Part shown: one piece after another, positions 16,187 to 24,049 of the stretch
How positions within the stretch are numbered: position 1 is the stretch's first letter
How the letters are laid out: each line of letters starts with the position of its first letter
Source: JBLHHI01 sp047614125
Lineage (GTDB): Bacteria > Bacteroidota > Bacteroidia > NS11-12g > UBA9320
Length of the DNA stretch: 25,026 bases
Direction of reading: 5' to 3'
NCBI GenBank assembly: GCA_047614125.1
Contig: JBLHHI010000044.1
Location: 1 to 25,026, forward strand
The notes under the pieces: generated by a model
What the model was told of the DNA's origin: nothing
What the model saw: only the letters and a program-made list of their open reading frames with translations
The model's database searches: none
Position numbers and translations under genes: made by a program

Positions 16187-16433
16187 AAATGTATAATTTC
16201 GTGTAGGTTGTTATGAATGCCAAACTTTGATGAATCAATATTTCGAAGATCACGTTGCACCTCATTGTCTTTATAACCTTAAATCTTTCAGTCTTTAAAT
16301 CTTTAAGTCCTCAAGTCTCCCAACCTTTCTCTAGTCTTAGAATTATTCTATTTTATCGACCTTACCCATCTTTCTACTTTTTATATTGTTAAACTTTGCA
16401 CCACAGCTTGCTGGATGGCATTAATTTAACAAC
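16187..16433. other. Gap before the exporter operon
   Basis: A pyrimidine-rich stretch (about 16260-16330) repeats TTAAATCTTT-like words several times. The best -7 candidate before the operon is AAACTTTG (about 16393-16400), with one mismatch from TAnnTTTG. No terminator is evident after the upstream gene. Confidence 0.3.
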
Positions 16434-17195
16434 ATGACGAAAAAAATTACAATCTTTCTCCTGCTTCTTTCCGCCGCTGCTGCATCTTTTTCTTTTATGC
16501 AGGCCGAACCAACGGCAGCCGAAATCATTAAAAAAGCTCAAGATCGACTTAATGGCGAAACCACACAAGCAACCATTAAAATCTCCATTATTCGTCCGAA
16601 GTGGAGCCGCACCATGGGTATTAAATCATGGTCGAAAGGCACCAAATACGCTATGACCTTGATTACCGATCCGGATCGGGATAAGGGTACCGTTTTTTTG
16701 AAACGCGATCGAGAGGCCTGGAATTGGGTGCCTGCTGTAGAGCGGGTAATAAAACTTCCGCCCAGCATGATGAGCCAAAGTTGGATGGGAACGGATTTAA
16801 CCAATGACGATTTAGTTAAAGAATCATCCATCGAAGATGATTACACCCACATTTACAACGGGAAAGAAACGGTGAATGGACGAGAATGCTATAAACTCAC
16901 CTCCATACCTACCGAAAGCGCTGCAGTGGTGTGGGGTAAGGTTGTATCGTGGATCGATACCAAAGACTACATACAAATGAAAACTGAATTTTTCGATGAA
17001 GATGAGGAATTGGTGAATACCTTTAATGCAACCGCCATCAAGGTGTTGGGAGGCAAAACCCTTGCTTCTAAGTTGGAGATTATACCTGCCGATAAGCCCG
17101 GGCAGAAAACCATAATGGAATACATTTCTTTGGTTTTTGACCAGCCCATATCTGACGATTTTTTTACCGTTCAAAACATGAAAAAGGTTAAATAA
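16434..17195 (+). CDS. LolA-like outer-membrane lipoprotein-sorting protein
   Basis: The protein has 253 residues with a signal peptide of about 24 (MTKKITIFLLLLSAAAASFS), so it is periplasmic. The body is the LolA-like fold family annotated as outer-membrane lipoprotein-sorting protein: AAEIIKKAQDRLNG at the mature start, PDRDKGTVFLKRDREAWNWVP (about 81-101), the strongly conserved block SMMSQSWMGTDLTNDDLV (about 110-127), ECYKL and a C-terminal DDFFTVQNMK. Such proteins hold a lipid tail in an open beta-barrel cup; classical LolA takes lipoproteins from LolCDE. This one is longer than LolA (about 200) and heads an operon with two FtsX-type permeases, an ATPase and a barrel. It is likely the dedicated shuttle of that system. 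The cargo, lipoprotein or lipid, cannot be told from sequence. Confidence 0.88.
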   Translation: MTKKITIFLLLLSAAAASFSFMQAEPTAAEIIKKAQDRLNGETTQATIKISIIRPKWSRTMGIKSWSKGTKYAMTLITDPDRDKGTVFLKRDREAWNWVPAVERVIKLPPSMMSQSWMGTDLTNDDLVKESSIEDDYTHIYNGKETVNGRECYKLTSIPTESAAVVWGKVVSWIDTKDYIQMKTEFFDEDEELVNTFNATAIKVLGGKTLASKLEIIPADKPGQKTIMEYISLVFDQPISDDFFTVQNMKKVK

Positions 17196-17241
17196 GTTGG
17201 ATGAAATCCTTTCGTAAACTCCTGATATACAGCCTAAAAGA

Positions 17242-18456
17242 ATGACACTAACTCTTGCTTGGAGAAACATTTGGCGCAATAAACGCCGGACACTGATAAC
17301 GGCAGCAATGATTTTTATGGCCGTTGTTTTGGCCGTAATTATGCAAAGCGTTCAAAGCGGCGTGTACGACCGTAACATCCATAATCTCGTTAGTTTGAGT
17401 TCGGGGTATGTGCAAGTTGCTCAAGCTGGCCACAATGAAGATAAAACGCTTGAGACATCGATGGAAATTACGCCGGAACTGTCAAAGAAAATCACTTCGG
17501 TGGAAGGGGTTAAGGGCTTTGTTCCAAGAATTCAAAACGTTGGACTTGTTGCATCAATCGGCAGCAGTAAAGAATGTTTTATCATTGGGATGGATCCGGA
17601 TAAAGAAAAGGAAATCTCAAAGCTCGATCAGCGCCTTACATCTGGAGATTATTTAACCAACGATGACCAAGGTGTTATTTTAGGAGAAGGGCTGGCCAAG
17701 CGAATAGAAGCCAAGATTGGTGATTCGATTGTGATTCTAAGCATTGGCTTTCACGAACAAAGTGCCAACGCCTTGTTGCCGGTTAGAGGCATCGCTAGCT
17801 TATCGTCTCCCGACTTGGATAAGCGCATGATTTACATGACCATCCCGGCAGCTCAATACCTCTTTGTGCTAGGAAATCGAGTTTCGGATGTATCCATCGA
17901 GCTGGAAAATCATCGAGATTTCGAAGAAGTTGCGGCCGCTCTAAAAATAATATTAGGAGATGAATATGAGGCGCTTACGTGGAAAGAACTCTTTCCAGAA
18001 CTGGCACAGCTGGTTGAGGGAGATAATGCCAGTAATTTCTTCATTCTCGCCGTGCTCTACCTCATCATTGCCTTTGGAGTTTTTGGCACTGTTTTAATGA
18101 TGTTGGCCGAACGAAAAAAAGAATTTGGCATGGTTACCGCCATCGGAATGCCGCGTAAAAAACTGGCCTTAATTGTTTTCTTAGAGAACATTACCATATC
18201 GTTTTTAGGCGCCATTGGAGGCATGATGGGTGCAACTCCATTGGTGTATTGGCTCAAAAAATACCCAGTAAGTTTGGCGGGCGACATGAAGGAAGCGTAT
18301 TTGAAACTGGGCTTCGAGCCGGTAATTACCGCCGATTTTTACGCTTCGGCCTTTCTTGGGAATGCTGCCTTAGTCTTTTTTATAGCATGCCTGTTGTCGG
18401 TTTATCCATTCTATAAAATTTTATTTATGAAACCCATCGAATCGCTGAGATCATGA
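17242..18456 (+). CDS. ABC transporter permease, FtsX/LolC-E type (first)
   Basis: The protein has 404 residues. It has the MacB/LolC/E topology: an N-terminal amphipathic start with the motif AWRNIWRNKRRT, membrane segment 1 (about 18-36), a large periplasmic domain (about 40-265), then three segments at about 268-292 (ILAVLYLIIAFGVFGTVLMML), 312-335 and 370-395. The cytoplasmic loop after segment 2 holds AERKKEFGMVTAIGMPRKKL, the coupling region typical of FtsX permeases. It overlaps the next permease by 4 bases (ATGA), so the two probably form a heterodimer like LolC-LolE. It starts 46 bases after the LolA-like gene. The FtsX family is certain; the Lol-like role follows from neighbours. 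Confidence 0.92.
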   Translation: MTLTLAWRNIWRNKRRTLITAAMIFMAVVLAVIMQSVQSGVYDRNIHNLVSLSSGYVQVAQAGHNEDKTLETSMEITPELSKKITSVEGVKGFVPRIQNVGLVASIGSSKECFIIGMDPDKEKEISKLDQRLTSGDYLTNDDQGVILGEGLAKRIEAKIGDSIVILSIGFHEQSANALLPVRGIASLSSPDLDKRMIYMTIPAAQYLFVLGNRVSDVSIELENHRDFEEVAAALKIILGDEYEALTWKELFPELAQLVEGDNASNFFILAVLYLIIAFGVFGTVLMMLAERKKEFGMVTAIGMPRKKLALIVFLENITISFLGAIGGMMGATPLVYWLKKYPVSLAGDMKEAYLKLGFEPVITADFYASAFLGNAALVFFIACLLSVYPFYKILFMKPIESLRS

Positions 18457-19667
18457 TCATTCAAATAGCTTGGAAGAATATTTGGCGGAATCGGAATCGC
18501 TCGTTGGTGGTAATATCCGCAATGGTGGTTGCAACCGTAGCCGTTCTCTTCATGATGTCTTTTATGTGGGGCATGTCGGAATACCGAATAAAAGAAGCCA
18601 TTGAGTTGGAAACCAGTCATTTGCAAATTCACGATTCGTCATTTACCGAATCGTTTGAAGCCAAACACATCATCGATAATCCGGAACAATACGCGAAACT
18701 ACTAACCAACGATCCGAGAATAAAAAGCTTTTCGCGGAGGGTAATAACGAACGGAATTGCGCAAAGTTCGAGAAGCACTACCGGTGTGCTCATCTATGGC
18801 GTAAATAAAGAAGAGGAAATGACAACCTCGGGTTTGCACAAAGAAATGGTGGAGGGGGAGTACATGCCCGATTCTCGATTGTTCCCAGCGGTTATTGGCA
18901 AAGACTTAGCCGATAAGCTCAAGTTGGAGTTGAAGAATAAAATGGTGCTCCAAATGCAAGACATTTATGGAGATATCGTTCCGATTCGTGTAAAGATCGT
19001 TGGGATTTTTGAAACCAATAACAGCAGATACGATGCGCTTTCAGTTTTTGTTCCGCAAGATCGGCTTTCAGAATTGTTAAAGTTGGAGGGTGGCATTAAC
19101 GAAATTGCAATTCTTTTAAACAACCCCGACGATTTGAACGAAGTGCGAACGGGACTGGAAGTCAATGCTAAAAACGCAATCAAAACATGGAAGGAAATCT
19201 CCCCTGAGCTGGCCTTGGCCATCGATTCGTTTGATAAAGCCATGATCATTATGGTGATTATCTTTTTTCTAGCCGTGGCCTTGGTGATCATAAATATTAT
19301 GTTAATGGCTATTTTAGAGCGCGTTAGAGAGTTGGGCATGCTCATGGCCATTGGCATGAACAAGCTTCGAGTCTTTTTTATGGTGATGTTCGAAACGGTG
19401 CTGTTGTCGCTGGTTGGATTGCCAATCGGGCTGCTGATAGGTTACTTAATCATTGAAACCACCGGTAAATCGGGCATAGATATTACTGAACTGTACGGAG
19501 AAGGGATTTCTGAAATGGGCTACAACTCCATCATCTATCCAACTTTGCCAAGCGAACAATATTGGGTAATGGCCGGACAAGTAATGTTGATCATTTTTAT
19601 TGCAGCCATCGTACCAGCCCGTCGTGCATTGAAATTAAACCCGGCAACTGCCATACGAAAAATATAA
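18453..19667 (+). CDS. ABC transporter permease, FtsX/LolC-E type (second)
   Basis: The protein has 404 residues, the same length as its partner, and is divergent in sequence but alike in plan: AWKNIWRNRNRSL at the start, segment 1 (about 18-40, VVISAMVVATVAVLFMMSF), periplasmic domain (about 45-265), then IIMVIIFFLAVALVIINIML (about 266-287), ERVRELGMLMAIGMNKLRV as coupling loop, and two further segments (VMFETVLLSLVGLPIGLLIG; WVMAGQVMLIIFIAAIVPARRAL). The C-terminal PARRALKLNPATAIR motif is the usual FtsX ending. Its start overlaps the first permease's stop, and 12 bases separate it from the ATPase ATG. Co-translation with the first permease points to a heterodimer. Confidence 0.92.
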   Translation: MIIQIAWKNIWRNRNRSLVVISAMVVATVAVLFMMSFMWGMSEYRIKEAIELETSHLQIHDSSFTESFEAKHIIDNPEQYAKLLTNDPRIKSFSRRVITNGIAQSSRSTTGVLIYGVNKEEEMTTSGLHKEMVEGEYMPDSRLFPAVIGKDLADKLKLELKNKMVLQMQDIYGDIVPIRVKIVGIFETNNSRYDALSVFVPQDRLSELLKLEGGINEIAILLNNPDDLNEVRTGLEVNAKNAIKTWKEISPELALAIDSFDKAMIIMVIIFFLAVALVIINIMLMAILERVRELGMLMAIGMNKLRVFFMVMFETVLLSLVGLPIGLLIGYLIIETTGKSGIDITELYGEGISEMGYNSIIYPTLPSEQYWVMAGQVMLIIFIAAIVPARRALKLNPATAIRKI

Positions 19668-19679
19668 GAATTGAAACGA

Positions 19680-20381
19680 ATGGAAATGGAAGGAAATAAT
19701 GTAATTGAAACCAAGGCATTAACCAAGGTATACAACGGTTCTGTTATAAAGGTAAAGGCACTGGATGGCGTGGATCTTGAAATAAAACGAGGGGAATTTA
19801 CGGCGATTGTTGGGCCAAGTGGGAGTGGTAAAACCACCTTGCTCAACATCATTGGCGGCTTGGATGAAGCAAGTTCTGGCTCTGCGGTTGTGGCTGGACA
19901 AGAAATAACCTCAATGAAAGAAAATGCCCTCATTAATTTCAGATTGCATAACATCGGTTTTGTGTTTCAAGCCTACAACCTTATTCCAGTATTAACCGCC
20001 AAAGAAAATGTTGAGTTTATAATGCTCATGCAAAAATGGGATAAGTCTAAAAGAGAAGATCGATCTAAATCTTTATTGAAGGCTGTTGGCTTGGAAAAAG
20101 AAATGAACAAGCGCCCAAATGCCATGAGCGGAGGCCAGCAACAGCGGGTTGCCGTAGCACGCGCCTTGGCAAGCAAACCTCAGTTTGTTTTGGCGGATGA
20201 ACCAACGGCAAACCTCGACTCACATTCTACTGCCAATTTACTCGACATCATGGTTAAGTTGAATAAAGAAGAGCACATGACCTTTGTTTTTTCAACACAT
20301 GACCAGCGTGTAATTGATCGAGCTCGAAGAATTGTAACCCTCGAGGATGGTAAAATCGTAAGCGACGAACGAAGAGACTGA
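19680..20381 (+). CDS. ABC transporter ATP-binding protein, LolD/MacB type
   Basis: The protein has 233 residues starting at ATG 19680; a TTG at 19671 would add three residues and ATG 19686 would remove two. All nucleotide-binding motifs are intact: Walker A GPSGSGKT, Q-loop FQAYNLIPVLTAKENV, signature SGGQQQRVAVARAL, Walker B FVLADEPTANLDS, and switch His in STHDQRV. The wording NLIPVLTAKENVE and the compact size are typical of the LolD/MacB subfamily that drives mechanotransmission in FtsX permeases rather than transmembrane substrate passage. It powers the two permeases encoded upstream and is followed by the barrel gene after 7 bases. Confidence 0.95.
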   Translation: MEMEGNNVIETKALTKVYNGSVIKVKALDGVDLEIKRGEFTAIVGPSGSGKTTLLNIIGGLDEASSGSAVVAGQEITSMKENALINFRLHNIGFVFQAYNLIPVLTAKENVEFIMLMQKWDKSKREDRSKSLLKAVGLEKEMNKRPNAMSGGQQQRVAVARALASKPQFVLADEPTANLDSHSTANLLDIMVKLNKEEHMTFVFSTHDQRVIDRARRIVTLEDGKIVSDERRD

Positions 20382-20388
20382 ACTTTTC

Positions 20389-21546
20389 ATGCATCGTAAA
20401 ATCCTCATAATTATACTCTTAGCATGTACTTTTGGAAGTGTTGATGCCCAACTTAAAAAGGACAATTTTTCGTATCGTGGGTATTTAAAAGACTTGCGTA
20501 TTATGAGCGTTGGTGGCGGAACCACCCTCCAGCAAAACTTAATTCATCATCGAATCAATTTTAGGTATCAGGCCGATACTGCCTGGAACATAGGTCTCGA
20601 ACTGCGCAACCGCGTTTTTTACGGCGAATTTTTGAAGCATTTGCCTGGGTATGGAGATGGCTTGGAAGTAGATCCTGGAATGGTAGATTTGTCGTGGTCG
20701 TGGATTAATAATAAAGAACTTGTGGCACATACTGCCATCGATCGGATGTGGGTGAATTATTCCAAAAACAATTGGGACATACGCTTGGGAAGGCAACGAA
20801 TAAATTGGGGTCAGAACATTGTATGGAACCCCAACGATTTATTTAATGTTTTAAACTTTGCCGACTTTGATTACGAAGAACGACCGGGTTCGGATGCCTT
20901 TAAGCTGCAGCGATATTTTAAAAATTCGAGCAATTTACAATTGGCCTATAAGTTTACACAGAACTCAAAAAATCAAGTGATTGCTGGCTTATATCAGTTT
21001 AACAAAAGACTATATGATTTTCAGATTTTAGCCGGTCGGTATAATCACGATGTGGCGCTAGGTGTTGGATGGGCAGGTAATATAAAGAACGCAGGTTTTA
21101 AAGGGGAAGCCACTTTTTTTGAACCAATGTGGGATCCTGATTCTTCCTACCGAAGTGTAATTTCTTCTATATCCATTGATTTTATACCAAAGAAGGGCCC
21201 TTATATATTAACCAGCTTGCTGTACAATTCTTCGGGCATCGGAGATTTAGATCGATTGCTTACTCTTTCGCCATCTTCGGGTGGAACGTTGGATGTTAAG
21301 CAACTCATGCCCAATAAATACAGTGCTTTTGTGCAAGCTTCTGGTCCAATTAACCCGTTGATATCCGGAAGTTTGGCAGCCATTTTAGCACTCGATATGA
21401 ACGGCTATTTCTTGATGCCCTCCATCGACATTAGCGTAAAACAAAACTTAGATCTTTCACTTGTGGGCCAAAGCTTTATTGGTAAACGAGCAGAGTGGGA
21501 AAGCTTAGGCAGTGCCGTTTTTGTGCGGTTTAAGTTGAGTTATTAG
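20389..21546 (+). CDS. Outer-membrane beta-barrel protein (DUF1302-like), exporter-operon member
   Basis: The protein has 385 residues with a signal peptide of about 20 (ending GSVDAQ). The mature part is rich in alternating amphipathic strands and ends in an aromatic-terminated strand (AVFVRFKLSY), as in outer-membrane barrels. The block DIRLGRQRINWGQNIVWNPNDLFN (from about residue 129) resembles the conserved core of DUF1302/alginate-export-like porins, where a G-R/K-Q-x-x-x-W-G motif recurs. It is the last gene of the operon, 7 bases after the ATPase, so all five genes are probably made together. A fitting role is the outer-membrane receiver or exit for what the LolA-like protein carries; this is inference. 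Repeat element C starts just after its stop codon. Confidence 0.8.
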   Translation: MHRKILIIILLACTFGSVDAQLKKDNFSYRGYLKDLRIMSVGGGTTLQQNLIHHRINFRYQADTAWNIGLELRNRVFYGEFLKHLPGYGDGLEVDPGMVDLSWSWINNKELVAHTAIDRMWVNYSKNNWDIRLGRQRINWGQNIVWNPNDLFNVLNFADFDYEERPGSDAFKLQRYFKNSSNLQLAYKFTQNSKNQVIAGLYQFNKRLYDFQILAGRYNHDVALGVGWAGNIKNAGFKGEATFFEPMWDPDSSYRSVISSISIDFIPKKGPYILTSLLYNSSGIGDLDRLLTLSPSSGGTLDVKQLMPNKYSAFVQASGPINPLISGSLAAILALDMNGYFLMPSIDISVKQNLDLSLVGQSFIGKRAEWESLGSAVFVRFKLSY

Positions 21547-21547
21547 A

Positions 21548-21773
21548 AACCTGAGTTCGATTAATCTTTTAAAATTCAGATTTGTATAGATCACAATATG
21601 CAAGGCAAAGACTTGCCGGTTTATTTATATAAACCAAAAGGCTTTAACACGGCAAATTGTGAAGGTATCCGAAAGTCAATTGCACTTGTGAAAAGCGATT
21701 TTCTTCGCAATTTTTACTCGAAACCCACTGTCCACAAGCGTTCTGAATTCAAAATATGAATCGAAATCAGGTT
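21548..21773 (+). repeat. Structured repeat element C (MITE-like)
   Basis: This 226-base element starts one base after the barrel gene's TAG. Left end AACCTGAGTTCGATTAAT; right end has two mismatches (ATGAATCGAAATCAGGTT). The hairpin GGTTTA-TTTATA-TAAACC (21618-21635) sits 70 bases from the left end, as in B2 (70) and A (71). The long-range stem is CTTGTG (21685-21690) with CACAAG (21733-21738), where element A has CTTGTC/GACAAG: a compensatory change. AGA flanks both ends, a possible 3-base target duplication. Confidence 0.7.
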
Positions 21774-22151
21774 AGAAGTTTGTCGAACGCTATCTTCTTC
21801 CAGCTCCATCGGTGCAGCAGCAGTTGTTCAATAAAGGCCGGTGCAAAGAGCTCGGTAGAGGCAACACCTTATCAAATAGAGTTAATCAATATTTCCAGCA
21901 TCTTAGGTGCAAAACTTATATATACATGCCGGTAATAAGATCACAAGTTCATTGGATTTGTTGTGGGCTTAGCTTATTTTTGGGAAAGCCCCAGCAAAAA
22001 AATGAAAATGCCATTTATATGCCGAATAACCTATAATTCAAAAGATCACCATGGTTGTGTACATAGGGCGGAACCTGTCCGCCCTCTGGCGGATAAACGC
22101 GATAGGGTCTTCTTATTGGGTATATACTAATGTTAGCTACAAGTAAAAAAA
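21774..22151. other. Non-coding stretch with a possible T9SS sorting-domain fossil and alternating hairpins
   Basis: From about 21834 to 21931 one plus-strand frame reads IKAGAKSSVEATPYQIELIN, then ISSILGAKLIYT, before two stops. YQIELINISSxxGAKL resembles the middle strand pair of a type A sorting domain. It is short and I am unsure. The 74-codon ORF at 21812-22036 in another frame looks spurious. At 22065-22093 GGCGGA, TCCGCC and GGCGGA follow one another, so the middle arm can pair with either side: AGGGCGGA-ACCTG-TCCGCCCT or TCCGCC-CTCT-GGCGGA. No T run follows. Confidence 0.3.
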
Positions 22152-22616
22152 ATGGACATTAGAGAAAACCCAAATTATTATATCCAAGAACGACCCTACA
22201 AGTCGAAATACATTTGTTGTAGTTGTAGAAAGGCATTTAAAAGGAAAGAAGCGAGTGACGTTAAAGGAATTACTGAATAAATTGAAGAAGCCAAATGCCC
22301 AGATTGTGGACTTAAAACTTCTTGGATTGGACCTAAGTTTAGACCGCCAAAATCGACAGATATTAAGACTTGGAATTCAATTGAAGTTTTATCCAGAATT
22401 GGTTTATTAAACTTCTTTGGGTTTGCAAACAATCAAATCCAAATACCTGAAAGCCAAAGATCACTAAAGATTCTGCTTAACGAGATTAAAGAAAACTATC
22501 AGTGGAATATCAGAAGATGGATAAGTGCGGACTATGATAAAGGAAACTCTGAACAGATTAAGATATTCTCAGAACTCGTACAACGAATTGAAAAAGAAAT
22601 TAAAACCAGTAGCTAA
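22152..22616 (+). pseudogene. Zinc-ribbon protein gene interrupted by one in-frame TAA
   Basis: From ATG 22152 the frame runs 155 codons to TAA 22616 with a single internal TAA at 22278-22280 (codon 43). Before it: MDIRENPNYYIQERPYKSKY, then CCSC and a Lys-rich stretch. After it: IEEAKCPDCGLKTSWIGPKF, RPPKSTD, SIEVLSRIGLLNFFGFA and a helical, charged C-terminus ending IEKEIKTSS. The paired CxxC-type motifs (CCSC at 21-24, CPDC about 49-52) make one zinc ribbon that the stop splits, so no functional product is expected unless the stop is read through. One change from GAA or CAA would restore it. It resembles small hypothetical zinc-ribbon proteins of Bacteroidota; the function is unknown. Conservation after the stop indicates very recent inactivation or a sequencing error. 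Confidence 0.8.
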
Positions 22617-22885
22617 TAACTAAGGCTTCGTAGGGTCGGGACGACCAAACAATGAAGCCGATGTTGCACTATTCCGTGAAGTGGGGGTTTATTCAATTAT
22701 GGGGGTTTCGATGTGTGACGGGTCTTTTTGGTTTCTCCATTTGTTGCAACCTCGCTCATATTTAGGTTCGAGTAGTGCTTTTATAAGCAGTTTAAGTTGT
22801 CTACATCCCCGGTTTAGATTGGCAATTATTTTTGTTTAGTATTTCACAAACATGTAATCATAGCTGCGCCACATCAGTTATGTAA
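22617..22885. other. Flank of the IS91-family element
   Basis: Two nested stems follow the pseudogene: GGCTTC (22624-22629) with GAAGCC (22654-22659), enclosing GGTCG-GGA-CGACC (22634-22646). No T run follows. The transposon's terminus should lie between here and 22885, since IS91 elements end a short way after their transposase gene, but they lack inverted repeats and I cannot place it. Confidence 0.3.
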
Positions 22886-24049
22886 CTAATTCATTTTCAT
22901 TCGCTTAACAGCCTGATACTTTTTAAGCTTATCCATCCATTCCACGGGCGGGCCCCGTTTATCAAATGTGCAAACAATTACAAGGGTTGGCAGCTTACAT
23001 TTTGGACATTGATGCAATTTATTGCACGAGCTTTGGCCTTCGGGTTGTTTATCTGTTTTGTTGGATTTTGACAACATCTTGCGTTGTAGCTCTTGCAATT
23101 TGCCACGTTTCCATGTGCTGCTTAACGTACCATAATGGCGCATGCGAACAAAACCCTTGGGTAAGATGTGAAGGCTAAACCGACGAATAAACTCCGGAAC
23201 ACTTAATTGCATTTGCTTGGATTTTCCTTCTGCTCGATAGTATTTGTAATTGAAGGTAATCTGTTTTTTACTTAATGCTGTTAACCGGTGGTTGCTAATG
23301 GCAATTTTATGGGTGTATCTGCCAAGATATTCGATTACATGTTTTGGGCCCCCAAAAGGTTTTTTGGCATATACCACCCAATCCTGCCGGTATAACCCAT
23401 GCTGGATTTTGTGGTAGTGGTCGGGTAGTTTGGTTTTTAACAACGCACAAAACTTTCCTCTAAACATTCGGCTCATTGCTCGTACGGGGAAAAGAATTTT
23501 ACTTCCTGTTTTTAATCGCTTGTAAAAGCCAGCCTCTGTTACCGCTACGCCCGGAACAATGCAATGAAGATGTGGATGCAGACTCAGGTTTTGCCCCCAT
23601 GTGTGCAGGATTGACACCATACCCATAGTTCCGCCCAACCATTTGGCATCAGACCCAAAGTTTTTAATGGTTGCCCAGGCGGCTTTAAACAGTACGTTAT
23701 ACACTATTTTGGGTTCAACCAAAGCGATGGCATTGATTTCTTGGGGAAGCGTAAATACCACATGAAAATAGGGTGCTGGCAACAAATCCTTATTCCTTGC
23801 CTGCACCCACTGCTCTTTTTTATGCCCTTGGCATTTAGGACAATGGCGGTTTCTGCAGCTGTTGTAGCTGAGTTGCAAATGCCCGCAGGAAGAACAACCA
23901 TCAATGTGTCCTCCTAAGGCTGATGTACGACAATCTTTTATGGCACGCAGGGTGCGTATTTGCCAACTGTTGAGAGCTATCTCTTTACTTTCAATGCTTT
24001 GCCATCCTTGATTGAGTACATCGGCCACTTCGTATCGTGGCGCCTTCAT
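22886..24049 (-). CDS. IS91-family transposase (HUH/Tyr rolling-circle type)
   Basis: The protein has 387 residues, full length for the family. The N-terminal zinc-binding region has CSSC (52-55), SCRNRHCPKC (Cys65, 70, 73) followed by QGHKKEQW. The HUH metal motif is HPHLHC (His160 and His162). The catalytic tyrosine region is YLGRYTHKIAISNHRL (Tyr241, Tyr245). A C-terminal CPKC pair (about 350) is also common. These enzymes nick one strand and move the element by rolling-circle replication without target duplication. The ATG at 24049 overlaps the stop of the upstream recombinase by one base (TAATG), so both are translated together. The gene shows no lesion. Confidence 0.95.
   Translation of the reverse strand: MKAPRYEVADVLNQGWQSIESKEIALNSWQIRTLRAIKDCRTSALGGHIDGCSSCGHLQLSYNSCRNRHCPKCQGHKKEQWVQARNKDLLPAPYFHVVFTLPQEINAIALVEPKIVYNVLFKAAWATIKNFGSDAKWLGGTMGMVSILHTWGQNLSLHPHLHCIVPGVAVTEAGFYKRLKTGSKILFPVRAMSRMFRGKFCALLKTKLPDHYHKIQHGLYRQDWVVYAKKPFGGPKHVIEYLGRYTHKIAISNHRLTALSKKQITFNYKYYRAEGKSKQMQLSVPEFIRRFSLHILPKGFVRMRHYGTLSSTWKRGKLQELQRKMLSKSNKTDKQPEGQSSCNKLHQCPKCKLPTLVIVCTFDKRGPPVEWMDKLKKYQAVKRMKMN

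Noticed and set aside
21812..22036. ORF of 74 codons after repeat element C.
   Set aside because: No domain, odd composition, and another frame in the same place carries sorting-domain-like sequence.
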